NCBI GenBank assembly: GCA_003254925.1 | Contig: QANZ01043648.1 | Location: 75,530 to 139,529, forward strand | Source: Chamaecrista fasciculata | Taxonomy: Eukaryota > Streptophyta > Magnoliopsida > Fabales > Fabaceae | Direction: 5' to 3' | Length of the DNA stretch: 64,000 nt | In this document: positions 45,801-55,547 of the stretch, one piece after another | Numbering within the stretch: the stretch's first letter is position 1 | Layout of the letters: each line of letters begins with the position of its first letter | Made by a program: the position numbers and the translations under genes | Notes under the pieces: model-generated | Told to the model about the DNA's origin: nothing | Databases searched by the model: none | The model's input: only the letters and a program-made list of their open reading frames with translations

Positions 45801-47066
45801 TCTAAGGAATCACCTGACCAAGGAACCCAGTAGTTCCACTTTCAACCAGTGGAACATCAGCTGCCAGGCATAACCGATTGACATGTCGTCGTGCATCGAG
45901 ATTGTCAAGTCCATTCAAAACTACATTAAATTGCTTAAAGAACTCCACATTGAATTCAGGATCTTTGACATTTGCATGGTATGGCTGAATATTTATGTGG
46001 GGCCTAAATTTTAAGACAGCATCCCTAGCAACCTGATTGGGAACATGATCAGATGGCTGTAAAATGAAACCTATACCACTATACATTAATAGCAGTAGCA
46101 ACTTACTTTTGCCTTGGACTGCCCAACATGGGATTTCCGAAATAAAAATTGTCTGTTCAGGTTACTGACTTCTATAGTGTCCATGTCAATCTGCATATTG
46201 GAAATAAAAGAGGTAAATTTTAGTCTAAAAGCATGTCTATAACCTAAAACCACATAGTTTAGAAGATGTCATACTTTAAAGGCAACTGTCTTTAGATAAA
46301 AACAAGAACAGAACAGAAAGCCCAACCATTCCAACAAATACTCTTAGTAGCTTTATGGCTGTCACAACCACTTAATCCAATTACTTCACATAGGAGTTCA
46401 GCATCACATAGTTATCATAGTGATTTCAAGACCAATCGATCATTATCTTTTTTTAGTATATGTTCTGTGAGTACAGAAGCAATGGCCTTTCATAACTACT
46501 TTCCTAACACAAACTAAACATATCAGAGGCAAATTAAGAGTAATGAATAATGTCTAGGCAAATTATTTATATTGGAGCCTTATAGGCGCGAGAAATTTGA
46601 AAGAAATAGCTAACAGAGTACCAGATATAAATCTCAGTTCCATAAAATTGAGTAAAGCCCTGTACAAGAAAACCCTAACAAGATAGCAGATAGCAGTAAC
46701 TAAGAAAATACCATAAACGTTTTTTCTATAATAAGGGGAATTTAGAGAATAAGAAGCAGAAACGTGTTCTAAGTAAGAAAACCACAAGTATATATATATA
46801 TTTTTGAAAAAAAAAAAAAAAAAANNNNNNNNNNNNNNAAAAAAAAAAAAAAAAACTCACAATATGTATGTCCTGGAAACCCGAAAGTGCGAGGGTTTTC
46901 AGCAACTCGCAGCCAATTCCACCAGCTCCAACCATGAGCACTTTTGATCCCTGAAGACACATCCAAAAAACTAGGTCAGACTTAAGATTAGGGAAATAAT
47001 AAAAAAAACCTACTGGGTAACTTCGTTTTTTGGAATTACCTTTACCACAGAAAGCTGCGAATCCAT
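42825..47066 (-). CDS. SAE2: SUMO-activating enzyme subunit 2 (E1 catalytic subunit)
   Basis: Eleven minus-strand exons close in phase: 47066-47040, 46950-46861, 46190-46107, 46032-45814, 45223-45122, 44841-44383, 44264-44035, 43838-43745, 43661-43479, 43406-43309 and 43161-42825, giving 640 residues. Exon 1 encodes only MDSQLSVVK; the start is chosen because it splices in frame into [20 protein letters not shown], the ATP-binding fold. [18 protein letters not shown] follows. The zinc-binding pairs CYEC and CYVC are present, as is the catalytic cysteine in [10 protein letters not shown], which takes SUMO as a thioester. The ubiquitin-fold region ([10 protein letters not shown]) and a basic nuclear signal (KKRRHSE) end the protein. 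With SAE1 it forms the nuclear E1 that activates SUMO and passes it to SCE1. Intron 2 contains a 14-N gap between A-runs. Confidence 0.95.
46825..46838. other. Assembly gap in SAE2 intron 2
   Basis: A run of 14 undetermined bases sits between long A homopolymers, in the intron just 3' of coding exon 2 (transcript sense). The true intron length is unknown, and the splice sites are outside the gap. Confidence 0.95.
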
Positions 47067-47640
47067 TGGAGATGAAATCACGAACAGAAGGAACGGTGAA
47101 CAGTGAGGAAGACACGAAAATGTTAAAAATCATAAGGGGGAAGAGAGAAAGAGAGAGATGGGGTTGGGCTCTGAAAAGGGTTTGTGAAGAATCGAAGCAT
47201 GGATATTAGCAAACGAGAGAATATAAGGGGCACCCACCAAAGAAAACAAATAATAAATAAAAGAAAGAGAAGGGAAGACTCTCTCTCTCTCTTTCTCTTT
47301 CACTCTCACTGTGTCTCAGAGGCTGCGATGCGAAGAAGAAGAAGAAGAAGAAGAAGAAGAAGAAGAAGAAGAAAAGATGCTTCTTGAGCGAGCACAGTGA
47401 ATAATAAGTATTGTGCAACTTTCTGAGTAGTGTGAGTGAAATGAATTGTTTTGGGAATTTCGGAATCTGGGATTTTATTAGTTCGATTGGGGTTTTGGGG
47501 ATCACTTCAATTTCAATTTCAATCAACTCTCTCTCTCTCTCTATGGAAATCGAGGGTCTTGACTCTTTGAGTCTTCACTGTTGTTGTGGGTTTATTCAGG
47601 GCGGGACGATTTGAGCCTAAGGGAGGGTGCACAGAGAGAC
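47067..47640 (-). promoter_or_regulatory. Probable SAE2 leader and promoter region
   Basis: Directly upstream of the SAE2 start codon on the minus strand. It contains a TTC repeat (GAA on +, 47333-47372) and CT-rich tracts (near 47280 and 47528), typical of plant leaders and core promoters. Open frames in the stretch are explained by these simple repeats. Confidence 0.45.
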
Positions 47641-47820
47641 TGTGAAACAGCCAGTGATATATTGACACATGAAAACAAAACGACAAATAAATTAAGATGA
47701 TTTCGATCTAGGTTTATCTTTGACTCACGTGTTTGTTTTAATTTATTTGGTTTTGTATATTTTCTTTGAAAAAAGTTTATATAAGTTAAAATAAGTTTGT
47801 TTTATCCAATTTTTGGTGTT

Positions 47821-48341
47821 GCCCCAAAACTTCAAATTGATCCTTTGTGTAGAATAGATTTCATATTAGTCTCATATATTTCATTTGTTTTATATTAGTC
47901 CTACATATTTTTATAATTTTTTAAATTGATTTAAAAAATACTAAATGTAATCATTTTCCTTTTTGTTTTAAATTTGAATGCAACAAATCAAGAGTTACGG
48001 GCTTCTTCTGAAGAGTATTTTGTAACCTTCAACCAACAAGGTCAAATCAAGTTCTGAAAGTAATTAACTTGTTTCATGGTCAAACAAGCGAAGTTGATCA
48101 TATATCTTTTGTTTCAAGTCAAAAAGCGACGAGTTCAACACTATGTGCTAACTGCTGAAGCAATTTTTCTCTTACCAGTTGAGATTGTTAGCAAATCAGG
48201 TCAAATCACGCCTCAAAAAGTAGGTTTATGATCCATTTTAAAAATTATGAAAAACATGTAGGACCATTGTGAAACAAATGAAACATAATGGACCAATATG
48301 AAATTCACCCCATACAAAAGGGACCAATTTGAGGTTTTGGC
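47821..48341. mobile_element. Long-inverted-repeat element
   Basis: The left arm GCCCCAAAACTTCAAATTG, then TTAGTC..CATATATTTCATTTG, pairs with the right arm (GAAACAAATGAAACATAATG, then GACCAATTTGAGGTTTTGGCC). Inner phrases TCAAATCAAG and GGTCAAATCA link it to the 48357 family. No target duplication is seen. Confidence 0.55.
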
Positions 48342-48356
48342 CTATTTTTTATAAGT

Positions 48357-49190
48357 CAAATGCTTAAAGTGGTCCTAAATATATTCTCTTAAGTTCATTT
48401 TGGTTTTAAATGTTTAAAAAGTTTTACATTGGTCTTAAATGTTACCATTTAGTTTCATTTTGGTCCAAAACTACTCAATATGGTCATATCTCTCGCGTTT
48501 CAAGGTTTGAATGTGACAAGTTTAGAGCTATGTATTACTTTTGATGAGTACTTTCTCTATTCAATTATATTGGAGCCATCAGCAAATGAGGTCAAATTAG
48601 ATCCCAAAAGTGGATCGCTCATTTTACGATTAAACAAGCGAAGTTGGTTATATTTCTCTTATTTCGAATCCAAATGCAAATTCAAAGCTACGGATTACTC
48701 TTAGTGAACCATTTTTTTGTCCCATTGGGACTGTCAGCAAATGAGATCAAATTAAGCTTAAAAGTGGATTTGGGACCAAAAAGTACAAAAAATTATGAAA
48801 AATTGGTTTCAAGCCCGATTTGATCTCATTTGCTGACAATCCCAACTTGACAAAAATATGACTCATTAAGAGTAACTCATAGCTACAACCTTATCGTATT
48901 CATACTTGAAACGAGAGAGATCATGATCAACTTCGATGGTTTGATTATGAAACTCGCGGCCTACTTTCGGGATCCCATTTGATCTCGTTTGCTGACAATC
49001 CCAATAAACATCAGAGTACTTGTGAAACTAACACGTAGCTTTGGACTCGTATTCGAACTTGAAACGAAAGATATATAACTACATTTAATAGTTTATAACC
49101 AAAATGAAACTAAATGCAACATTTAGGATCAATGACTTTTGAAAACATTTAAGACTAAAATCAACTTAAGTACCAATTTGAGCATTCCAC
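48357..49190. mobile_element. Long-inverted-repeat element (AAATGAGGTCAAATT family)
   Basis: It opens GTCAAATGCTTAAAGTGGTCC and closes with a near-inverse (TACCAATTTGAGCATTCCAC). The arms contain GGTCATATCTCTCGCGTTTC and GGAGCCATCAGCAAATGAGG phrases and their inverses. Same family as 21483-22342, 50671-51203 and 61320-62108. Confidence 0.65.
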
Positions 49191-49309
49191 CTATAATCAT
49201 TTGGTTTAAACTTTAAAGTGTCAATCTACATTGTAAGAATAATTATTTATTTTTAACATAGTCAATTTAGGTGCGCAAGGGTTGGCTTAGGTTAGTTTGA
49301 TTCATTATT

Positions 49310-50155
49310 GGCAAAAGTATTGTTGGTAACTCTAACGTATGATGTTATTTTCAGTTATAGCTCCAACATTTTTTTTGGTCAATTATATCCCTAATGGTTC
49401 ACATTTGAGTCAATTATACTCCAACCCAACATTTTTTTGTTTTAAGGTCCTTAAGTTTCCATTATTTAAAAATCTCCATTCTCTCAAGATTTTTCTTTCA
49501 CACAAGTCCTTAACTAATTACAAAACAATCCAAAATGTTTGTCATCTTTAACGAATTGGTCCCTGCAATTGAGAAACCCAAAAAAATCTCTCCCTTATGT
49601 TTTACACAGTCCCGACAACCACACACAAACTCGCCAGTAAACCTCGAATACAGAGAAATCGAGCAGAAATACCAATAGCTCTAGCTCTCGGCGTTAACAC
49701 ACAATCTTCGGTGGCAGTGTCGTGGTGGTCATAGAAATTGAGAAGTAAAGTAATTTTAAAACCCCTTTGGAGAGAGAGGTAAAATAGAGAAAATGTTGGG
49801 TGAGAGAGGTAGTTGTATGAGAAAGAAAAGGGATGAGAACGACGTAATTTATGTGAGACCAGGAAGCTGAGGACAACGAGGAGAAGGACCATGTCAATAG
49901 AAATTAGGACAAAGTGGATGGCGACGATGAACTATGGTGGTGATGTTTTAAGGTAAGAGAATGAGGGTTGTTAATGGCTTCTAAGGACCTATTAGTTAAA
50001 GATGATAAACATTCTGAACTATTCTGTAATTAGTTAAAGGTTGGGGTATAATTGACTCAAATGTGAAACGTTAGGGGTATAATGGACAAAAAAAAACGTT
50101 GGGGGTATAACTGAAAATGACTCCATATATTGGCGGTACCAACAATACTTTTGCC
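49310..50155. mobile_element. MULE-like element with 9-bp TSD and conserved interior
   Basis: The ends GGCAAAAGTATTGTTGGTA and inverse are flanked by the perfect 9-mer TTCATTATT (49301-49309 and 50156-50164). The interior (about 49600-49920) encodes on the minus strand a frame similar to that in 30470-31303: both contain LQRG, TLLLNF, DCVLTP.ARAI.ISARFLCI. This indicates one captured or internal segment that was copied. I do not recognise the source gene. Confidence 0.85.
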
Positions 50156-50274
50156 TTCATTATTTTAGTTGGTGGGTTAGATTGAGTTAGCTTAAAAAAA
50201 ATATTTGAATTAACCCAAACCAAACAGTGACAAGTTGGATTGGGTTGGTATGTTAACTCATTATTTTTTTATCC

Positions 50275-50440
50275 CTTACGTATTTATTTTTTGTTCTATT
50301 TGGTCCCTCAGATTTTTTTTTCTCGAGTTTGTCCCTCACAATTTGTTTTTTAGGGATTAAAATGAGAAAAGAAATCTATAGAGGGAACAAATTGAGAAAA
50401 AAATAATATTTGAGGGATCAAAGTATAATTTTAACTGTAT
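50275..50440. mobile_element. Short inverted-repeat element
   Basis: TTTATTTTTTGTTCTATTTGG with TCCCTCAGATT pairs with GAGGGAACAAATTGAGAAAA and GAGGGATCAAAG. It is a small MITE-like foldback; the ends are approximate. Confidence 0.4.
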
Positions 50441-50670
50441 TAAAAAAATATTTTTTAAAAAAATTTGTGCGAGCTAACCGGTTGGGTTTGGTTAAATTGA
50501 GCGGACTTAAAATCTTGAAACTCGTGACTTAATTCAAATCATAGTGGGCTCAAGTATTTTAGCTCAAACCAATCCCTCAACCTAACCTAAACTAGTGGGT
50601 TGGGTTAATTTTGGCAAGTTGACCCAACCCTCACCCATAGTTAATTATGAATATTTGTATATTAAGAAGG

Positions 50671-51203
50671 TTAAAGGTCATTTTGGTCCTAAATGTATGC
50701 CTCAATGTTCATTTTGGTCCATTATGTTTCAAAATGTTTAAATTGGTCCTAAATGTTGGCAAAATGATTCATTTTGGTCCTAAATATTGGTAAAATGTTT
50801 CATTTGGGTCCCAAATTATTGAATTTGGTCATATTTTTCTTGTCTCCCAGTTCAAGGTCAAAGGACTTGTTAAGAGGAACTTGTAGTTCTATATTTGTTG
50901 CATTCGAATTTGAAATGAGAGAGATGCTCAACTTTGCTTATTTGACCATGAAATGAGCAGTCTACTTTTAAGACCGATTTGACCTTATTTGTTGAAGACC
51001 CCAACAGGATAAAGAAAGTAATTTTCGAGAACAATATGTAGCTCTAAACTCGTTACGTTTGAACTTGAAACAAACCATATTTTATACTTTATGACCAAAA
51101 TGAAACATTGCAAACATTTAGGATCAATTTAAACATTTTGAAACATAATGAATCAAAATTTACATTAGAGCATACATTTATGATCAGGATAACCCTTTAA
51201 CCT
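50671..51203. mobile_element. Long-inverted-repeat element with a regular GGTCC ladder
   Basis: It opens GGTTAAAGGTCATTTTGGTCC and closes with the near-inverse ACCCTTTAACC. In the left arm GGTCC boxes start at 50685, 50716, 50745, 50776 and 50807 (31, 29, 31, 31 bp). The inner arms carry the AAATGAGCAGTC and CTTATTTGTTG phrases of the 48357 family. No clean target duplication is seen. Confidence 0.65.
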
Positions 51204-51409
51204 ATAAAGAAAACAAACAGTTGAACAATGACGACGATTTGGGGGAGGATGTGTGGCAAAGAAGGAGGTGGCTACGATGAAGTGTTTTGGTTTGAGCAAG
51301 GTCTTCTCTATATATTTCTAAGAAAGTTTATAAGAAAGATAGAAAAACAATAAATAGTTGCCATATAGATGCTGAGTTGTGTTATTTAATTATGATTTGA
51401 TATACGGAT

Positions 51410-54350
51410 CTGTTTGGGATGGCAATAAAGTATTTTCAGGTATAGTATGATATTAGAGAGATATTGATAATATATATATATATTGTAATTATAAAATATT
51501 GTTTGGATCATAGTACAAAAAACAGGACTAGCCCAGACCAGAAACAGGCGACCCGAGCACCAGCTGGTCTAGACAGCCCTTCTGGACCATTTTGCAGTCG
51601 ACCCGGGTTGACCCGTCGGATTTTGGCACAACTCGCTCACCTGTCATTTGACTCGTTGTACTTGTTTTAAAAAAATTAACAATGCATCTTCACAAGAGAG
51701 GGAAAAAAACTAACTATTTCCATTAGAATCTAATAAATTGATGGATAAATATGAGTGAGGAAATTGAAAAGCCTTATAAAATAGATTGTATTTTCTAATA
51801 AAATATAGTAAAATTTTATATAGTGGAGGTTTATTGGTACTTTTAATTTAAATTTTATGTAGTGTGAGATCTAAATTTAAGTACTTGAGTTGAGATTAGG
51901 GACTTATTTTGTGTTATGCTAATCAATTTTACGTTTAACTTTGATTTCTTATGAATTAATATGTGTATAAGAAATTTGTTTGATTGATGTATGTGTAAAT
52001 ATATACATGTATTTGGCCAATATAATTATATTGGATGAGGGATCAAAATATAAATAACATGGACCGAATTGTATATTTTTGGGGATTGAATTATAATTTA
52101 TATCATTTTTCTTTTTGCAATATTTTTAGCTTTACACAACAAAAAATATTAGTATATAAAAATCATTGATGATTATAAAATTCAGGATCTAAATTATATA
52201 TTTTTTTGGACTAAATTATATATTTTATATCATTACTATTTTTTTTATTTTTATACTACAAAAAATATTACTGATATAAAGATAATTGACGAGTAAAATA
52301 ATTAAGAGAGAGAAAAAAATAGTAATAAATAATAGTATATGGATAAAGAAAATGGTAAGTGTAATAAACGAGAGTAGTTAAAATTACTATTTGCTAGTAA
52401 TTAGGTAGTTAATGGAATGAAATAGTAATGTAATGAAATGATGATTTTATGTAATGAAATGGTAATGAGAAAATTATGTAATGAAAATGGTGTTTGGATT
52501 AGTTTGAGATGTAATGAAAAAAAATAGGATGTGAAATTATGAAAAAAGGTATGTAATGATTGTGGTTGGTTGAAATAAATATATGAGTTTTTTTAAATTG
52601 TATAGGGGTAGAATTGATAATTGATAATGGAAATAGATAGAAATAAAAAAAATAATATTTTGACTTTTTGGTTGTGGTGGTTATGAAATGAAATGGTAAT
52701 GAAATTGTCTCGGAATTTGTGCTAGATGTGAATATTTGTAATGAAGGTTGGAGTAGTATTATGTAATGAAATGAAAGGACCAAAATGTAAATAACATGAA
52801 AATTTTTAAAAACCTACCATTTGGTCTATGATTTTATATAAATTGAACGAATCGGTCCTTACGAAAGTGAAATATATCTCTTGACCCGTAAAAAATTGCA
52901 TTCATCAACGATTGGGTTTCTATATTGCAAACTTTCCTCCAAAAAATAAATTGAAGGACCAAAATGTTATCCACGAAAAAAATGTGGGACCAAAAATTAT
53001 ATATTAATCAAAACGGTTTGTCTTTTTGCGGGTAATAATATGACCGTTGATCTTCACGCATGAGCACATCGCACCATCCACTCTTCTTCCACTATCCGCC
53101 TCTCTCGTATACCCATATATATACTGGAGGAGAGACCAAAATGTATATTTTTGGCGTCTGAATTATATATTTTATATCATGGACTAAAATGTAAATAACA
53201 TGAGTTGAATTATTTTATTTTAAATTAATATAAATTATAAATTATATATAGTATAATATAATATGATTATTTATATTATTATAATATAAATAATCATATA
53301 CACATTGAATTCATTATATTATTATAATATATATACACATTATATATATGTTAAAATATTTTATTTTGGCCGAAATGTATATATAAATATATATTATAAT
53401 TATAAAATATATATGTGTGAGAGAGAGAGGGGGTGAATAAGAAAAAGAGGAAGAGAAAAGAAAAATTGATGAGTGGAGAGAAAAAGTTGTAAGGGTAATA
53501 AATGAGGGTATTGAAAATTACTATTTTGCTAAATAGTTTTTTTATATTTGTATTAGAGTATAGGTAATTATAGGTATTTGAGTAGGGGTATGTTAGTAAT
53601 TGGATATGAAATATGTAATGAAATGAGTTTGTAATGAAATGATATTTTTGTAATGACTTTATAATTGCAAAACAAACACCCATATAGCACTCTAGATGAA
53701 GTTATGTAATGAAAATGAGGATAATGAAAAGATAATGAAGTTGTAATGCTCATCCAAACAGGCCCTTATATTGGAATAGAAAATTTTGTGCAAACAAACA
53801 ACCATTAACATTGTAGCTCTGGTATTGGAGGGATATTGGCCGATGTTGTCAAAATCGAACCGGACAAAGACTCGGATTAGTGTTCGGTTCACGGTCTGAT
53901 TGGTCGAACCATCGGTCGGACCAGATGATGCAATAAATAATTATTTTTAATATATTAAATATAAATCCTCTATAATGATATAAACAATTATTTTTAATAT
54001 AATTAATAATTTATTTTATTCTAGATATTAAAAGAACAAATGAAAAAGAAGGATAAAAGATGAATGAGGGCCTCCACTTTGCCTTCTTATAATTTTCAAT
54101 CAATTTTTTTATTTAAAAAAAATAAAAAATAAAAAATTTGGGTGAACCATCGTTTTTTTGGGCAGTTTGGCGGTTGGACCCGGTTCGCCGATTTTCGGCC
54201 GGTTATTTCCGGTTCAACCCGGTCCAAATGCCAGCTTGGTTATTTTGGTTGAACCCACTCGCTCTTGTATTCGGTTGGCGGTTGAACCGGTCGGACCGTC
54301 CTGTTGGTCTGATTTTGACAACACTGATATTGGCATCCCAACCAGGCCCT
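51410..54350. mobile_element. Block of nested, mostly worn repeats
   Basis: The left end GGATCTGTTTGGGATGGCA and a right end at 54336-54350 (GCATCCCAACCAGGCCC) are inverse-like, so this may be one element filled by later insertions: AT-rich repeat units (52040-52290 and 53105-53200), a stretch with TAATGAAATG repeats ending CATCCAAACAGGCCC at about 53764, and the MITE at 53841-54325. The inner boundaries are uncertain. No gene is present. A short GC-rich patch at 51520-51640 is unexplained. Confidence 0.4.
53841..54325. mobile_element. MITE of the GGTTCGAACCGG type
   Basis: The 9-mer GATATTGGC flanks it (53832-53840 and 54326-54334). The ends CGATGTTGTCAAAATC and GATTTTGACAACACT are near-inverse. 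The subterminal parts are rich in CGGTTCGAACC-like motifs and their inverses, with an AT-rich centre. This terminus is common among plant MITEs, whose transposase group I do not assign; the 8- to 9-bp duplication fits hAT or MULE. Confidence 0.7.
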
Positions 54351-54354
54351 AANG

Positions 54355-54958
54355 TTCTGACAACACTGGATGTGTTAATTAGGGTTCGTCTCTTCAACTA
54401 CCCAAAAGTTGATTTTGTTGGATGAAAATTTCTTCCATGTACAGCCACTAGCTTATGATGAAATTAATCTCATGATGTGCAAACCCAAAAATTAAATAAG
54501 GTTATTTATATAGTTAAATTCATTAATGAGCAATAAGTATTTCTGTAACGCATGCACTTGATTTTAAAATATTTTTGATGNAAAGCAGAAATAATAGACT
54601 TTGATTATATGAAAATTGTCATTAAATTTTCAAAACTTACAATTAAGTTCTTTATTTTTTTTAATATTAATATTCCAGTGAATAAGTTATTTTGTGCAAT
54701 CTTTTTTAAAGAATTTTTTTTTGTAAGTCTTTCTCAAAGAATTTGAAGTCTCTTGTGAGAGATGATAGAACCTCTCAATTCAAAAGTAAATAAATTCTAA
54801 TAAATTGAATGGGTGTATACTTGTATTAGAATTTTCATGAATTTGATTTTCATTTATATAAAAATATAAATTGACAAAGTTTTGTCAAATTTAAGTCATT
54901 CGCTATTCAATATGTCAGTCAAAACAACTTTTTTTTTTTACAATCTATTGTAGACTTG
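54355..54958. other. AT-rich intergenic region with single N's
   Basis: Undetermined bases lie near 54353 and 54591. I see no gene or complete element. Confidence 0.4.
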
Positions 54959-54959
54959 A

Positions 54960-55145
54960 ATCTAATTTTTTTTTAGCACAATTGACTGAAATGTGAAACG
55001 TTACAGGTACAATTGACTAAAAATTTTTTTTTGGGTATAACTAAAACCGACTCGATACTTTTAGAATATAATTGACTAAAAAAATTTTAAAAGTACAATT
55101 GAAAACAATGACATATTTTGAGGTACCAATAGTATTTTGCCAAGT
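54960..55145. mobile_element. Right-arm fragment of a GGCAAAA-family element
   Basis: GTGAAACGTTACAGGTACAA, a run of AATTGACTAAAAA phrases and the end GGTACCAATAGTATTTTGCC match the right arm of 49310-50155 and 30470-31303. No left arm is present. Confidence 0.5.
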
Positions 55146-55547
55146 AAATTTTATATTAATCAAAGATTTTTTTTAAATTTTTTTCTCAAATACATGTCCA
55201 AAAATGTGAATTCAATTATTGATAAGGTCTAGAGACTCTAGAGATGGAATTGTATTTTGATGCAGCTCAAGTCAAGTATGGGACCCCAAATGAAGAACTC
55301 ATACCGTCATACCTATTCATAATCATCCCTTAAATTTAGGGACTTAATTATGAATTTTAAAACTTGACGAGATATTCATGAGTATTTCGGAATGCAAGGG
55401 CTTTTGTGCGAGTATTCTTTTAATTCCTAAACCAATTTACAATTCCCCAAGAAAAAAAAAAGAAAAGGTTGAATTATTAATTTTTATCCCCCCTGTTTTG
55501 TTCGGTTCTGCAACAATCTCGACTTTGTGTTCTTTCTTCTTTCTTCC

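Noticed and set aside
47184-47387. Arginine-repeat frame (RRRRRR)
   Set aside because: It is a GAA microsatellite read in the AGA frame, upstream of SAE2.
54138-54425. 95-codon frame (MGEPSFFWAVWRLDPV...)
   Set aside because: It lies in the GGTTCGAACC-type MITE and contains an undetermined base; no domain is visible.
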